NCBI GenBank assembly: GCA_026389655.1
Contig: JAPLHL010000390.1
Span: 1 to 7,716, forward strand
DNA: 7,716 nucleotides
Reading direction: 5' to 3'
Origin: Chloroflexota bacterium
GTDB taxonomy: Bacteria; Chloroflexota; Dehalococcoidia; GIF9; UBA5629
In this document: positions 1-5,916 of the stretch, piece by piece
How the letters are laid out: every line of letters begins with the position of its first letter
Numbering within the stretch: position 1 is the stretch's first letter
The notes under the pieces: model-generated
The model's database searches: none
What the model saw: the letters and a program-made list of their open reading frames with translations, nothing else
What the model was told of the DNA's origin: nothing
Program-made: the position numbers and the translations under genes

Positions 1-1738
1 GGAGATCATAAAAGTTCTTAACTCCCTGTTGGTTTAATTTTTCGAGTATCTTGCTACGCCTCTCTACCTCTGCGTAGATACGGCGCTTCTTATGCGGTGG
101 AATGCCGAGCTTGGGGGCGATCTTCTGCTCCAGCAGGTAGCTGTTGCCGTCGCCAGTAAATAAAAATATGTCGGTCACCGGGTCCCAGCGGAACACCTCC
201 ACGAAGTTGAACGATTGGGTAACCGGGTCGTAACCTACTATCTCGTTGATACTTGTCATCCGCCTGCCGGTTTTGCCATCGGGCAATTTAACAGCCTGTT
301 GGATAATACAGAGATTCAAGTTGTCCATGTAAGACTTGGGAACATTTATCGGGGCGCCGGTAAGACGCTGGATAAGTCTTTCGACTGAAGCAGCATGGAA
401 TGTAGCCATCACCGAATGGCCCGTCTGCATGGCCTGGAAAGCAATGGCGCCTTCAGCTCCGCGGATTTCGCCGATGATGATTTCATTTGGCCTTTGACGC
501 AGGGCTGCTTTAAGCAGGTCAAACATACCTATCCCTGCATCCCCCTCCTTGGTGGAAGACACGACTTCCCTGATCCAGTTCTGGTGCGGCACCTGCAATT
601 CCGGGGTGTCCTCGATCGACACGATCTTGGCATTAGGATGGATAAATGTAGTGACTGCATTTAAAGTCGTAGTTTTTCCCGAAGCGGTTTCGCCGCATAC
701 AAATACATTCATGCCCTCGCCGATCGTAATGGATAGGTAAGCCGCCATCATATAGTCCAACGTATGCCAATCTATCAGTTCAAGGATCGAAGACGGCGTC
801 TCGCTGAATTTCCTGATGGTAAAGTTGGACCCGCGCTTTGATACATCCGAGCCATAGACAATGTTGATACGTGAGCCGTCCGGCAGGGTTGCATCAACTA
901 TCGGGCTATGAACACTGACCGGTTTCTTTATGCGCTCGGCCAGTCTCATGACAAACTGGTCAAGGTCCTCGTTCGTGGGAAAATTGATCACAGTTTTCAA
1001 ACTCTTAAAAATCTTATGCTCAACGAAAATTACGCCCATTCCGCTACAGCTGACATCTTCAATATACTTGTCATATACAATAGGATCGAGCACGCCCAGG
1101 CCGACCTTGTCCCTCTGTATCAAGTATTTTATTTCCATTAATTGACGCGGCGTGACTTCAATCTGCTTGAACTTACTGCTAAACGACATCCGCTCAAGCA
1201 GGCCTAACCCTATTTTTCCATTTCCGTTTTTCCTCCGCCCATTTCCATTATTCCTGTTCCCGTTTCCACCGTTACCACGATTCACAACACATATTTCGTC
1301 CACGCATTTTAAGAACGCATCACGTTTTTCGTCCATGGTCTTGATCGAGAAATCGCCCAGCCTATCGGACATTTCGAGAAGCTTTTTTTCCACTTCCAGC
1401 ATAAGCGAATCAATATTGCTCATCAGGATCGGCTCAATAGGTATATATGTATTCCTGCCGTCGCCATGGTCATACAGGATATGTGTAAATACCCCTGCCT
1501 TGACAGGATAAATGAGATTGGGGCTCGTGGTACCTCCGAGAGTTTTGTCAAGCTTGTCATAAAATTTAGGCATGCCGTAGTCTGCGATCGGAATCATCTC
1601 CAGGTATTCCAGGAGATGCGGGTTCTTCCCGACCAAATCCTGTGTTGGCTTCGAGAGCAAGCTCAGGATATTGCAGGAATCCGACTTTTTCCTGGTTTTG
1701 GGATCAGGTATTTTAAAAGGCAGTAATATTTCAGGCAT
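1..1738 (-). CDS. flaI: Archaellum motor/assembly ATPase FlaI (ArlI), 3' end off the window
   Basis: This is the secretion-superfamily (type II/IV) ATPase that assembles and, in archaea, powers rotation of the archaellum at the cytoplasmic face of the membrane together with FlaH and FlaJ. 579 codons are visible from ATG at 1738; FlaI is usually about 520-560 residues, so only a short C-terminal tail should be missing. Seen directly: Walker A GETASGKTTT at residues 349-358 (Lys355), Walker B EIIIGE at 419-424, and a His-box segment GHSVMATFH at 440-448 followed by the FlaI-like stretch LIQRLTGAPINVPKSY. A conserved KRGSNFTIRKF segment precedes Walker A. Residues 154-175 form an Asn/Gly/Arg/Lys low-complexity insert, which helps explain the extra length. 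The gene starts 20 bases after the FlaH stop, so it is probably co-transcribed; the ribosome binding site is weak (only GGAA). A PilB/GspE-type pilus ATPase is less likely given the FlaH and archaellin neighbours. Confidence 0.95.
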   Translation of the reverse strand, partial: MPEILLPFKIPDPKTRKKSDSCNILSLLSKPTQDLVGKNPHLLEYLEMIPIADYGMPKFYDKLDKTLGGTTSPNLIYPVKAGVFTHILYDHGDGRNTYIPIEPILMSNIDSLMLEVEKKLLEMSDRLGDFSIKTMDEKRDAFLKCVDEICVVNRGNGGNGNRNNGNGRRKNGNGKIGLGLLERMSFSSKFKQIEVTPRQLMEIKYLIQRDKVGLGVLDPIVYDKYIEDVSCSGMGVIFVEHKIFKSLKTVINFPTNEDLDQFVMRLAERIKKPVSVHSPIVDATLPDGSRINIVYGSDVSKRGSNFTIRKFSETPSSILELIDWHTLDYMMAAYLSITIGEGMNVFVCGETASGKTTTLNAVTTFIHPNAKIVSIEDTPELQVPHQNWIREVVSSTKEGDAGIGMFDLLKAALRQRPNEIIIGEIRGAEGAIAFQAMQTGHSVMATFHAASVERLIQRLTGAPINVPKSYMDNLNLCIIQQAVKLPDGKTGRRMTSINEIVGYDPVTQSFNFVEVFRWDPVTDIFLFTGDGNSYLLEQKIAPKLGIPPHKKRRIYAEVERRSKILEKLNQQGVKNFYDL

Positions 1739-1758
1739 TATACAAATTCCAAAATTAG

Positions 1759-2484
1759 TTAAGCCCTGGCCCTGCCCATCGGCATGACACGCATCCCGAT
1801 TCCAGGGTCCACATCGAAGCTCAGAATATTGCCGGTATTTTTATCTGCGCCGCGCACCTTGGCGACTTCAAGCACCTTGACCAGCTTATCACCGACCTCC
1901 TCTATCCTTAGCCTGAAATGTGCGTCACAGGCAGACCGTATACGGATAAGGACTTGTTCATCAAAGGCATATGTATGTGTGATGTTGATGATTGTGCGAC
2001 CCCCGTCACACAATTTCTTGCACGTCTCAAAATAGTCAATTATCTGCTCAACAGACGTATGTGCTATGACCGGTGTCAGAGAGTCTACTACTATCAACTT
2101 GTAAGTTGGATAGGCCATTATTCCGGATATAATCGTCGAAAATGTATTGGTTGCTTTCATTTTTGAGGCCTCCACCTGGAAGATCTTTATCCATCCCAGC
2201 AACAGGGAATCCAGGATACCCAAACCAAGGCTTTCCATCTGTGAATGCATACTCTTGACAGTGTTCTCCGTAGTGAAAAGCAACACCCTGTGGTGTGCAT
2301 TCAGGGCGCCCCACATCATCTGCTGTGACAGCACCGATTTACCCGCGTCGGACTGTCCCTCGATCAGGGTTAAGGACCCAACGGGGATTCCACCACCGAG
2401 CCTTTTATCAATCTCGGAGTGCCCCGTACAGATTATTTCGTCTTGCGACCGTTCTTCTTCATCAGATGATAGTATTTTGGTCAT
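1759..2484 (-). CDS. flaH: Archaellum ATP-binding protein FlaH (ArlH)
   Basis: FlaH is a RecA/KaiC-like ATP-binding protein that forms a ring with FlaI at the base of the archaellum; in studied archaea it binds ATP with little or no hydrolysis and is essential for assembly. The 241-residue protein is close to the usual FlaH length (about 230-240). Seen directly: the KaiC-like opening IDKRLGGGIPVGSLTLIEG, Walker A GQSDAGKS at residues 43-50 (Lys49), and a Walker B strand LIVVD at 130-134 followed by SLTPV. The C-terminal part ends in a short Arg-rich tail. The start at 2484 is supported by AGGGG a few bases upstream. It sits between the frameshifted FlaF/G-like gene (34-base gap) and flaI (20-base gap), the usual H-I pairing. 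A KaiC-type clock or RadA-like protein is unlikely because of size and context. Confidence 0.93.
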   Translation of the reverse strand: MTKILSSDEEERSQDEIICTGHSEIDKRLGGGIPVGSLTLIEGQSDAGKSVLSQQMMWGALNAHHRVLLFTTENTVKSMHSQMESLGLGILDSLLLGWIKIFQVEASKMKATNTFSTIISGIMAYPTYKLIVVDSLTPVIAHTSVEQIIDYFETCKKLCDGGRTIINITHTYAFDEQVLIRIRSACDAHFRLRIEEVGDKLVKVLEVAKVRGADKNTGNILSFDVDPGIGMRVMPMGRARA

Positions 2485-2518
2485 CTTATCCCCTTACCAA
2501 ATTTGCTTTTCCATACTC

Positions 2519-2988
2519 TTACCAACCAAATGTAAGCTCACTTTTTGCCCCATTGGGAGTTACCACCGTCGCCAGATTAGTTGTATTATCGGTGACAGCG
2601 GGAGACAGTCTTATTACTATCCGCATGTCCTCTCGCGGGTCAAGAATATTGGGCCCGTAGATCTCCGGACTTCCCTGAAAAAAAAAAGCCGTCGGTCTGC
2701 CAGCCCGGGGTTGCCGCTGAATATGGTATCCAGTCCGTACTTCCGTCCTGGTAACGGACTATCACATCCCATGCGCCATAATTCCTTAGCGCTGTCTTAC
2801 CATCGTTGTGAACATACATCCTGACCGTTGCGCCGCTATCGGTGGTAACGCTGTTTTCACACGTGATGTTGTTGCTCCCTAAATGCGTCTGACATAGTAT
2901 TTATAGCATTCAACGCACTCATCGAGAGGGACAGCGCACCAATAATTAGCAGTGCGATGCAAACGAGTGTGATAGCGAAATTTTCCAT
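2519..2988 (-). pseudogene. FlaF/FlaG-type archaellum protein broken by two +1 frameshifts
   Basis: No single frame is open here, but three frames join into one sensible protein. From ATG at 2988 (GGAG five bases upstream) the frame gives an N-terminal membrane helix MENFAITLVCIALLIIGALS and reads to about Arg37, then stops at 2857. Skipping one G in GGG (2877-2879) continues as SNNITCENSV to residue 100, with an immunoglobulin-like beta pattern (ATVRMYVHNDGKT, WDVIVRYQDGS). Removing one base of the T10 run (2678-2687) continues as FFFQGSPEIYGPNIL to the TAA at 2521-2519. The repaired product is exactly 155 residues: one N-terminal helix plus an exported beta domain, the architecture of FlaF/FlaG stator proteins, in the position of flaG just before flaH. 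The protein resembles hypothetical proteins I associate with Chloroflexota archaellum loci (recollection, not searched). The breaks could be assembly errors, real mutations, or slippage at the T10 run. Confidence 0.72.
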
Positions 2989-3464
2989 GGTACTCCAATA
3001 CTTGTACTATAAATATCCTGGTCCGAAATACCATTCGGAAGTACGATTTTAAAATAGTAAGATCCTGAAGGCGCCGATGATAAATAAATAGTGATTTTCA
3101 CGGTAGCCGTCGGGCCCCATTCAGCGCCGCTTTCTATGGCATAACCCCAGCTAGGTTTGGTTGTGCCCGTTTGATCAAAGGGTATCCGTGCAAAGTTACC
3201 TTCGGGACCGAAAAATATATCGCTGCTGCTTATTCCGCCAATGCGGGAAGCGCCGATATTCTTGATCCATACGTATACTTCACTGCCGTTATCGGATACC
3301 TCTATTATCTGCACCTGGCAGCGGATCCTGTCGTCGATTTTACCGCTGGCATCAGCAATTGCACCTGTGCTTTGTGTAATCGCCGGCATGATGGCATTTA
3401 TAACAACCATGCAGCATACAACACCTCCGATAATAAGCAGGAGTGTTACAAGCACTTTATCCAC
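2946..3464 (-). CDS. FlaF/FlaG-family archaellum stator-like protein
   Basis: The product has one N-terminal membrane helix (residues about 4-28, LVTLLLIIGGVVCCMVVINAI) and an exported beta-rich domain with the segment VYVWIKNIGASRIGGI and SSDIFFGPEGNFARIPF, which I recognise from the FlaG/FlaF family of archaeal stator proteins that sit in the pseudo-periplasm and bind the motor to the S-layer. Whether it is FlaF or FlaG cannot be decided by eye, so no symbol is given. The start is GTG at 3464, preceded by AAGGAG seven bases away, and it overlaps the stop of the FlaD/E-like gene by eight bases. The C-terminus runs 43 bases into the next gene. The last residues (about PWKISLSHSFASHC) are read in a different frame over the next gene's membrane helix and may be a non-conserved extension. 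In a bacterium lacking an archaeal S-layer, its anchoring partner is unknown. Confidence 0.8.
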   Translation of the reverse strand: MDKVLVTLLLIIGGVVCCMVVINAIMPAITQSTGAIADASGKIDDRIRCQVQIIEVSDNGSEVYVWIKNIGASRIGGISSSDIFFGPEGNFARIPFDQTGTTKPSWGYAIESGAEWGPTATVKITIYLSSAPSGSYYFKIVLPNGISDQDIYSTSIGVPWKISLSHSFASHC

Positions 3465-4347
3465 GGTTGGACTCCTTCATCATCGAGAGGATCGACAGCA
3501 GTGCATTATCCTGGATCTGCTCACCACCCATCAGACTTTCAAGTTGCGCCAGTGTAGCCAGGTAATCTGTAGCGGTTGGGGATTGTACGCTGGTTGACTC
3601 ATAACGTGATATACGTACCATCCTGATCAGAACGTCCTTTATATTCTCTGGAATCCGCCCCATGGCGGTTGACATTTCCACCAGCGCTTCCGTCCTGTCT
3701 TTTCCCAACTTGCCTGAAGCCTGGTCGACCCATTGCGTCAGACCGGCTATTACTACCAGGTCAGCGCGAGTGCCGCTTATCAGGATGCTCGGACTCTTTT
3801 TCTTACCGTTTTTCGGACTCACCGGCTTTGTATTGGCCAGAATGTCTTCTCCTTCAGACTCATCAGAATCCGGGTCGACTTCCGGGACATTCTTTCCCTT
3901 TTTCTTGCTTTTGCTCTTCTGTGGCTGCTCTTCTTCATCTTCTACAGCTTCCTCAGGCGCCGTCTCCGCTGACGGGCCTGGTCCGGAAGAGGGACCCGCC
4001 CCTGGAAGGTCCATTGTCGGTCCCTGAAAACCGGACTTCTCAGCTTCTATGCCTGCAGACAGGTCGGTAAATGGCTTGCCAAAGGAAAGGTCGGCGTTCA
4101 TACCATCAACTGGAGCGGCGGAAAGGTCATCCTTTGCCAAATCCAATTCATTGGTCGGCACATCAGTTGGTTTGTCCCTTGAGTCGGGGTTAGCTCCTGC
4201 GGGTGGTGTGCCCGTATTCATGTTGATATTAAAGGGGTTCTGTATATTAAGGTACTGTTCCCTGATATCGAGTAAGATCGTCTTGACCTCATTTTTCAGG
4301 ATTTTCAGTTCCTCTTCCACTAGTTTTATTCTTTGTTCTTCATTCAT
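3457..4347 (-). CDS. FlaD/E-like archaellum cytoplasmic adaptor with long disordered linker
   Basis: The 296-residue product has no signal peptide or membrane helix. Residues 1-35 are a charged heptad-like helix (likely coiled coil). Residues 45-188 are low complexity: Pro/Gly/Ala/Asp-rich, then an acidic block (about 130-141), a Lys/Ser block (144-152) and a second acidic block. Residues 190-246 contain a compact helical segment with GLTQWVDQASGKLGKDRTEA and an IPENIKDVLIRMV tail. This pattern matches the short FlaD/FlaE domain of euryarchaea (a WxxxLxxKxGxxxxxxALxxYxxxGxIxxxVxxxL-like spacing), which joins motor and chemotaxis input through CheF. Residues 247-296 form a further helical tail. 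It stands exactly where flaC/D/E stand in euryarchaeal clusters, between the archaellins and FlaF/G. Start: ATG at 4347 with AAAGGGG seven bases upstream. The FlaD/E assignment rests on motif memory plus position. Confidence 0.72.
   Translation of the reverse strand: MNEEQRIKLVEEELKILKNEVKTILLDIREQYLNIQNPFNINMNTGTPPAGANPDSRDKPTDVPTNELDLAKDDLSAAPVDGMNADLSFGKPFTDLSAGIEAEKSGFQGPTMDLPGAGPSSGPGPSAETAPEEAVEDEEEQPQKSKSKKKGKNVPEVDPDSDESEGEDILANTKPVSPKNGKKKSPSILISGTRADLVVIAGLTQWVDQASGKLGKDRTEALVEMSTAMGRIPENIKDVLIRMVRISRYESTSVQSPTATDYLATLAQLESLMGGEQIQDNALLSILSMMKESNRG
3472..3477 (-). promoter_or_regulatory. Ribosome binding site fixing the GTG start at 3464
   Basis: AAGGAG lies seven bases before GTG at 3464 and inside the last codons of the FlaD/E-like gene. 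It supports the unusual GTG start and the eight-base overlap, which suggests translational coupling. Confidence 0.75.
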
Positions 4348-4366
4348 TTTATTACCCCTTTTTCGG

Positions 4367-4396
4367 AGTGGGCATCCGTATTAGCGGATGCCCACT
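4367..4396 (-). repeat. Perfect 12-bp stem-loop between archaellin 2 and the FlaD/E-like gene
   Basis: AGTGGGCATCCG (4367-4378) and CGGATGCCCACT (4385-4396) pair perfectly around a six-base loop. In the transcribed (minus) direction the stem is followed by CCGAAAAAGGGG, not a U-tract, so it is not a standard intrinsic terminator for this operon. It ends just before the FlaD/E-like ribosome binding site. A likely role is to protect the 3' end of abundant archaellin mRNA or to reduce read-through, so that archaellin is made in excess over motor parts. The role is inferred; the structure is seen. Confidence 0.8.
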
Positions 4397-4445
4397 TTTC
4401 ACATTACCACCTGTAAAGCAGTAGCTATTTCACGTGTATTTATTC

Positions 4446-5066
4446 TTAGTGGAGATCCATTACCGGTTCGATTGCCGGAGGCAGTGTCCTCTGGATGGTG
4501 ATGGTGGAACCAAGTGACGGTTTTACCTGTATGTTGAATACATTATTGGCCGTCAGGTTTTCGCTCAGGGTACAAGAATCGCCAAGATCTGCGAGATCAA
4601 TGGTGACTTCCATTTGCTCGCCGGTTTCAAGCAGGTTGTCAGCATCGGCGGCGCCGATGGCGACCTTATCCCATTTGATGTTGTTCAGGTAATCATCAGC
4701 GGTAGTGAGGCTGATGACGCATTTGTTAGTAGCGTTCGTGGTGCCATCGCACTTGGTCATATCAATCGGGTTTCCGGCTATAGCATTTTTGACTGTGAAC
4801 TTAATTTTGCCGAGAACAGTCGTGTTATCCGTGTCGCCCATGCCTATTACCGAGCCTGAAAGTTCCATGTTGCTCTTGGCTTCGTTCAAGCCGGCATAGA
4901 TGGTTTCCTTGCCCCTCTCAGCCGAGAAGAGTCCTGCACTCAGTACGGCATAACCGAATACTGCTGCAACTGTCACGAAGGCGATCAGGATGATGGCGGT
5001 CTCAAGGCCGGTCATACCTTTTTCTCCCCTGTGTAGATTCTGCATTGATTTCATTAACTTAATCAT
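4446..5066 (-). CDS. flaB: Archaellin (archaeal-type flagellin) 2
   Basis: This is a structural subunit of the archaellum filament. The 206-residue preprotein begins with a positively charged class III (type IV pilin-like) leader ending GEKG, then MTGLE and a hydrophobic helix IILIAFVTVAAVFGYAVL. Cleavage is expected between Gly17 and Met18, with Glu22 at mature position +5, by a prepilin/archaellin peptidase not seen in this window. The globular part ends in KPSLGSTITIQRTLPP, the conserved archaellin C-terminal pattern. Cys106 and Cys116 are matched in the other copy and could form a disulfide; Cys165 is unique to this copy. N-X-S/T sequons occur at Asn81, Asn111 and Asn170. AAGGAGG lies six bases before ATG. 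It follows archaellin 1 by 37 bases and is a close duplicate of it, including the ribosome binding site. Confidence 0.95.
   Translation of the reverse strand: MIKLMKSMQNLHRGEKGMTGLETAIILIAFVTVAAVFGYAVLSAGLFSAERGKETIYAGLNEAKSNMELSGSVIGMGDTDNTTVLGKIKFTVKNAIAGNPIDMTKCDGTTNATNKCVISLTTADDYLNNIKWDKVAIGAADADNLLETGEQMEVTIDLADLGDSCTLSENLTANNVFNIQVKPSLGSTITIQRTLPPAIEPVMDLH
4842..4922 (-). repeat. 81-bp perfect direct repeat shared by the two archaellin genes
   Basis: Positions 4842-4922 are identical to 5506-5586. The block covers the codons for the end of the membrane helix through Glu-Leu-Ser-Gly-Ser-Val-Ile-Gly. Identity extends to third codon positions, while the downstream globular part has diverged. 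This fits recent duplication or gene conversion of the N-terminal half. Confidence 0.9.
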
Positions 5067-5103
5067 TTGTTTCCTCCTTATTTGTCCTAAATTAACACTA
5101 TGC

Positions 5104-5730
5104 TTAGTGGAGATCCATCACTTTCTCGATTGACGGAGGCAGTGTCCTCTGGATGGTGATGGTGGAGCCAAGGGACGGTTTTACTTGCAGGTTGAAGACT
5201 TTATTGGCCGTCAGGTCCTCGGTCAGGCTGCCCGCGTCGCCAAGGCTTGTGAGATCAATAGTGACCTCGAATTGCTCGCCGTTCTCAAGTAGGTTGTCAG
5301 TATCGGCGTCGCCGATGGCGGCCTTAGTCCATTTGATATTGTTCAGGTAATCTTTAGCGGTAGTAAGGCTGATTACACATTTGTTGGCGTTGGTGGCGTT
5401 ATCGCCCACACATTCCGTCATATCGATCGGGTTACCAGCGATAGCATTTTTGACAGTGAACTTGATCTTACTAACTTTGGTTGGGGGAACAGCAGCATCA
5501 CCCAGGCCTATTACCGAGCCTGAAAGTTCCATGTTGCTCTTGGCTTCGTTCAAGCCGGCATAGATGGTTTCCTTGCCCCTCTCAGCTGAGAAAAGGCCTG
5601 CACTCAGTACTGCATAACCGAATACTGCTGCAACTGTTACGAAGGCGATTAGGATGATGGCGGTCTCAAGGCCGGTCATACCTTTTTCTTCCCTGTGTAA
5701 GTTTTTCATTGCTTTCATTAACTTAATCAT
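5104..5730 (-). CDS. flaB: Archaellin (archaeal-type flagellin) 1
   Basis: This is the first structural filament gene of the cluster, 208 residues. The class III leader ends EEKG and is followed by MTGLE, giving cleavage after Gly17. The first 75 residues differ from archaellin 2 at only three sites (positions 7, 9 and 14); the exposed domain varies more. Cys107 and Cys118 match the pair in archaellin 2. Only one N-X-T sequon (Asn111) is present, against three in the second copy. The C-terminus carries KPSLGSTITIQRTLPP. AAGGAGG sits seven bases before ATG, the strongest ribosome binding site in the window, as expected for an abundant filament protein. A 186-base leader with small hairpins separates it from the degenerate receiver gene. 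A pilin of a Tad or type IV pilus is unlikely: the length, C-terminal motif and neighbours are those of archaellins. Confidence 0.95.
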   Translation of the reverse strand: MIKLMKAMKNLHREEKGMTGLETAIILIAFVTVAAVFGYAVLSAGLFSAERGKETIYAGLNEAKSNMELSGSVIGLGDAAVPPTKVSKIKFTVKNAIAGNPIDMTECVGDNATNANKCVISLTTAKDYLNNIKWTKAAIGDADTDNLLENGEQFEVTIDLTSLGDAGSLTEDLTANKVFNLQVKPSLGSTITIQRTLPPSIEKVMDLH

Positions 5731-5813
5731 TTGTTTTCCTCCTTATTTGGCTTATTTGGTTGATTTTTCTCATTTATTCTATTTGCCGTGTCATTTAACC
5801 ATTTATTTACCAT
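5727..5813 (-). CDS. Possible 28-residue leader ORF overlapping the archaellin 1 start
   Basis: An ATG at 5813 opens 28 codons rich in Asn and Lys (it begins MVNKWLNDT). It ends with a TGA that overlaps the archaellin ATG in the arrangement ATGA. Such overlap often marks translational coupling. Against it: the nearest AGGAGG is 19 bases away, the region is A-rich and so prone to chance open frames, and nothing else shows it is translated. I do not recognise the peptide. Confidence 0.22.
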   Translation of the reverse strand: MVNKWLNDTANRINEKNQPNKPNKEENK

Positions 5814-5827
5814 TGTCCCGGATAGGC

Positions 5828-5890
5828 CTTCACCTCCTGAAGATTTCGTTTATGTTTATTCACATTGAACTTGTATCCACCTCCTTGTGG
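5828..5890 (-). promoter_or_regulatory. Archaellin leader with two hairpins presenting GGAGG in the loop
   Basis: On the minus strand the leader holds CCAC-AAGGAG-GTGG (5890-5877) and CTTCA-GGAGG-TGAAG (5842-5828), two short hairpins with Shine-Dalgarno-like GGAGG placed in the loop. No plausible start codon lies five to ten bases after either, so they are not ordinary ribosome binding sites. With the true AAGGAGG at 5744-5738 there are three such sites in one leader. GGA in a hairpin loop is the binding element of CsrA/RsmA, which controls flagellin translation in Bacillus. Whether this organism has CsrA is unknown. The stems are only four and five base pairs. Confidence 0.35.
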
Positions 5891-5916
5891 TTATCTCAAG
5901 TAAAGTGTCCGTAAAC

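Noticed and set aside
2147..2824. Long plus-strand open frame (225 codons)
   Set aside because: It lies antisense to flaH and the frameshifted FlaF/G-type gene, has no family resemblance, no ribosome binding site and a composition typical of a shadow frame. Other plus-strand frames in the window were rejected for the same reasons.
4367..4396. Intrinsic terminator ending the archaellin transcript
   Set aside because: No U-tract follows the stem in the transcribed direction, so it is listed as a stem-loop only.
1..5730. A type IV pilus or type II secretion cluster
   Set aside because: The ATPase carries the FlaI-specific GHSVMATFH and LIQRLTG segments and is followed in the cluster by a FlaH. 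The filament proteins are about 207 residues with the archaellin C-terminal motif, not pilin-like.
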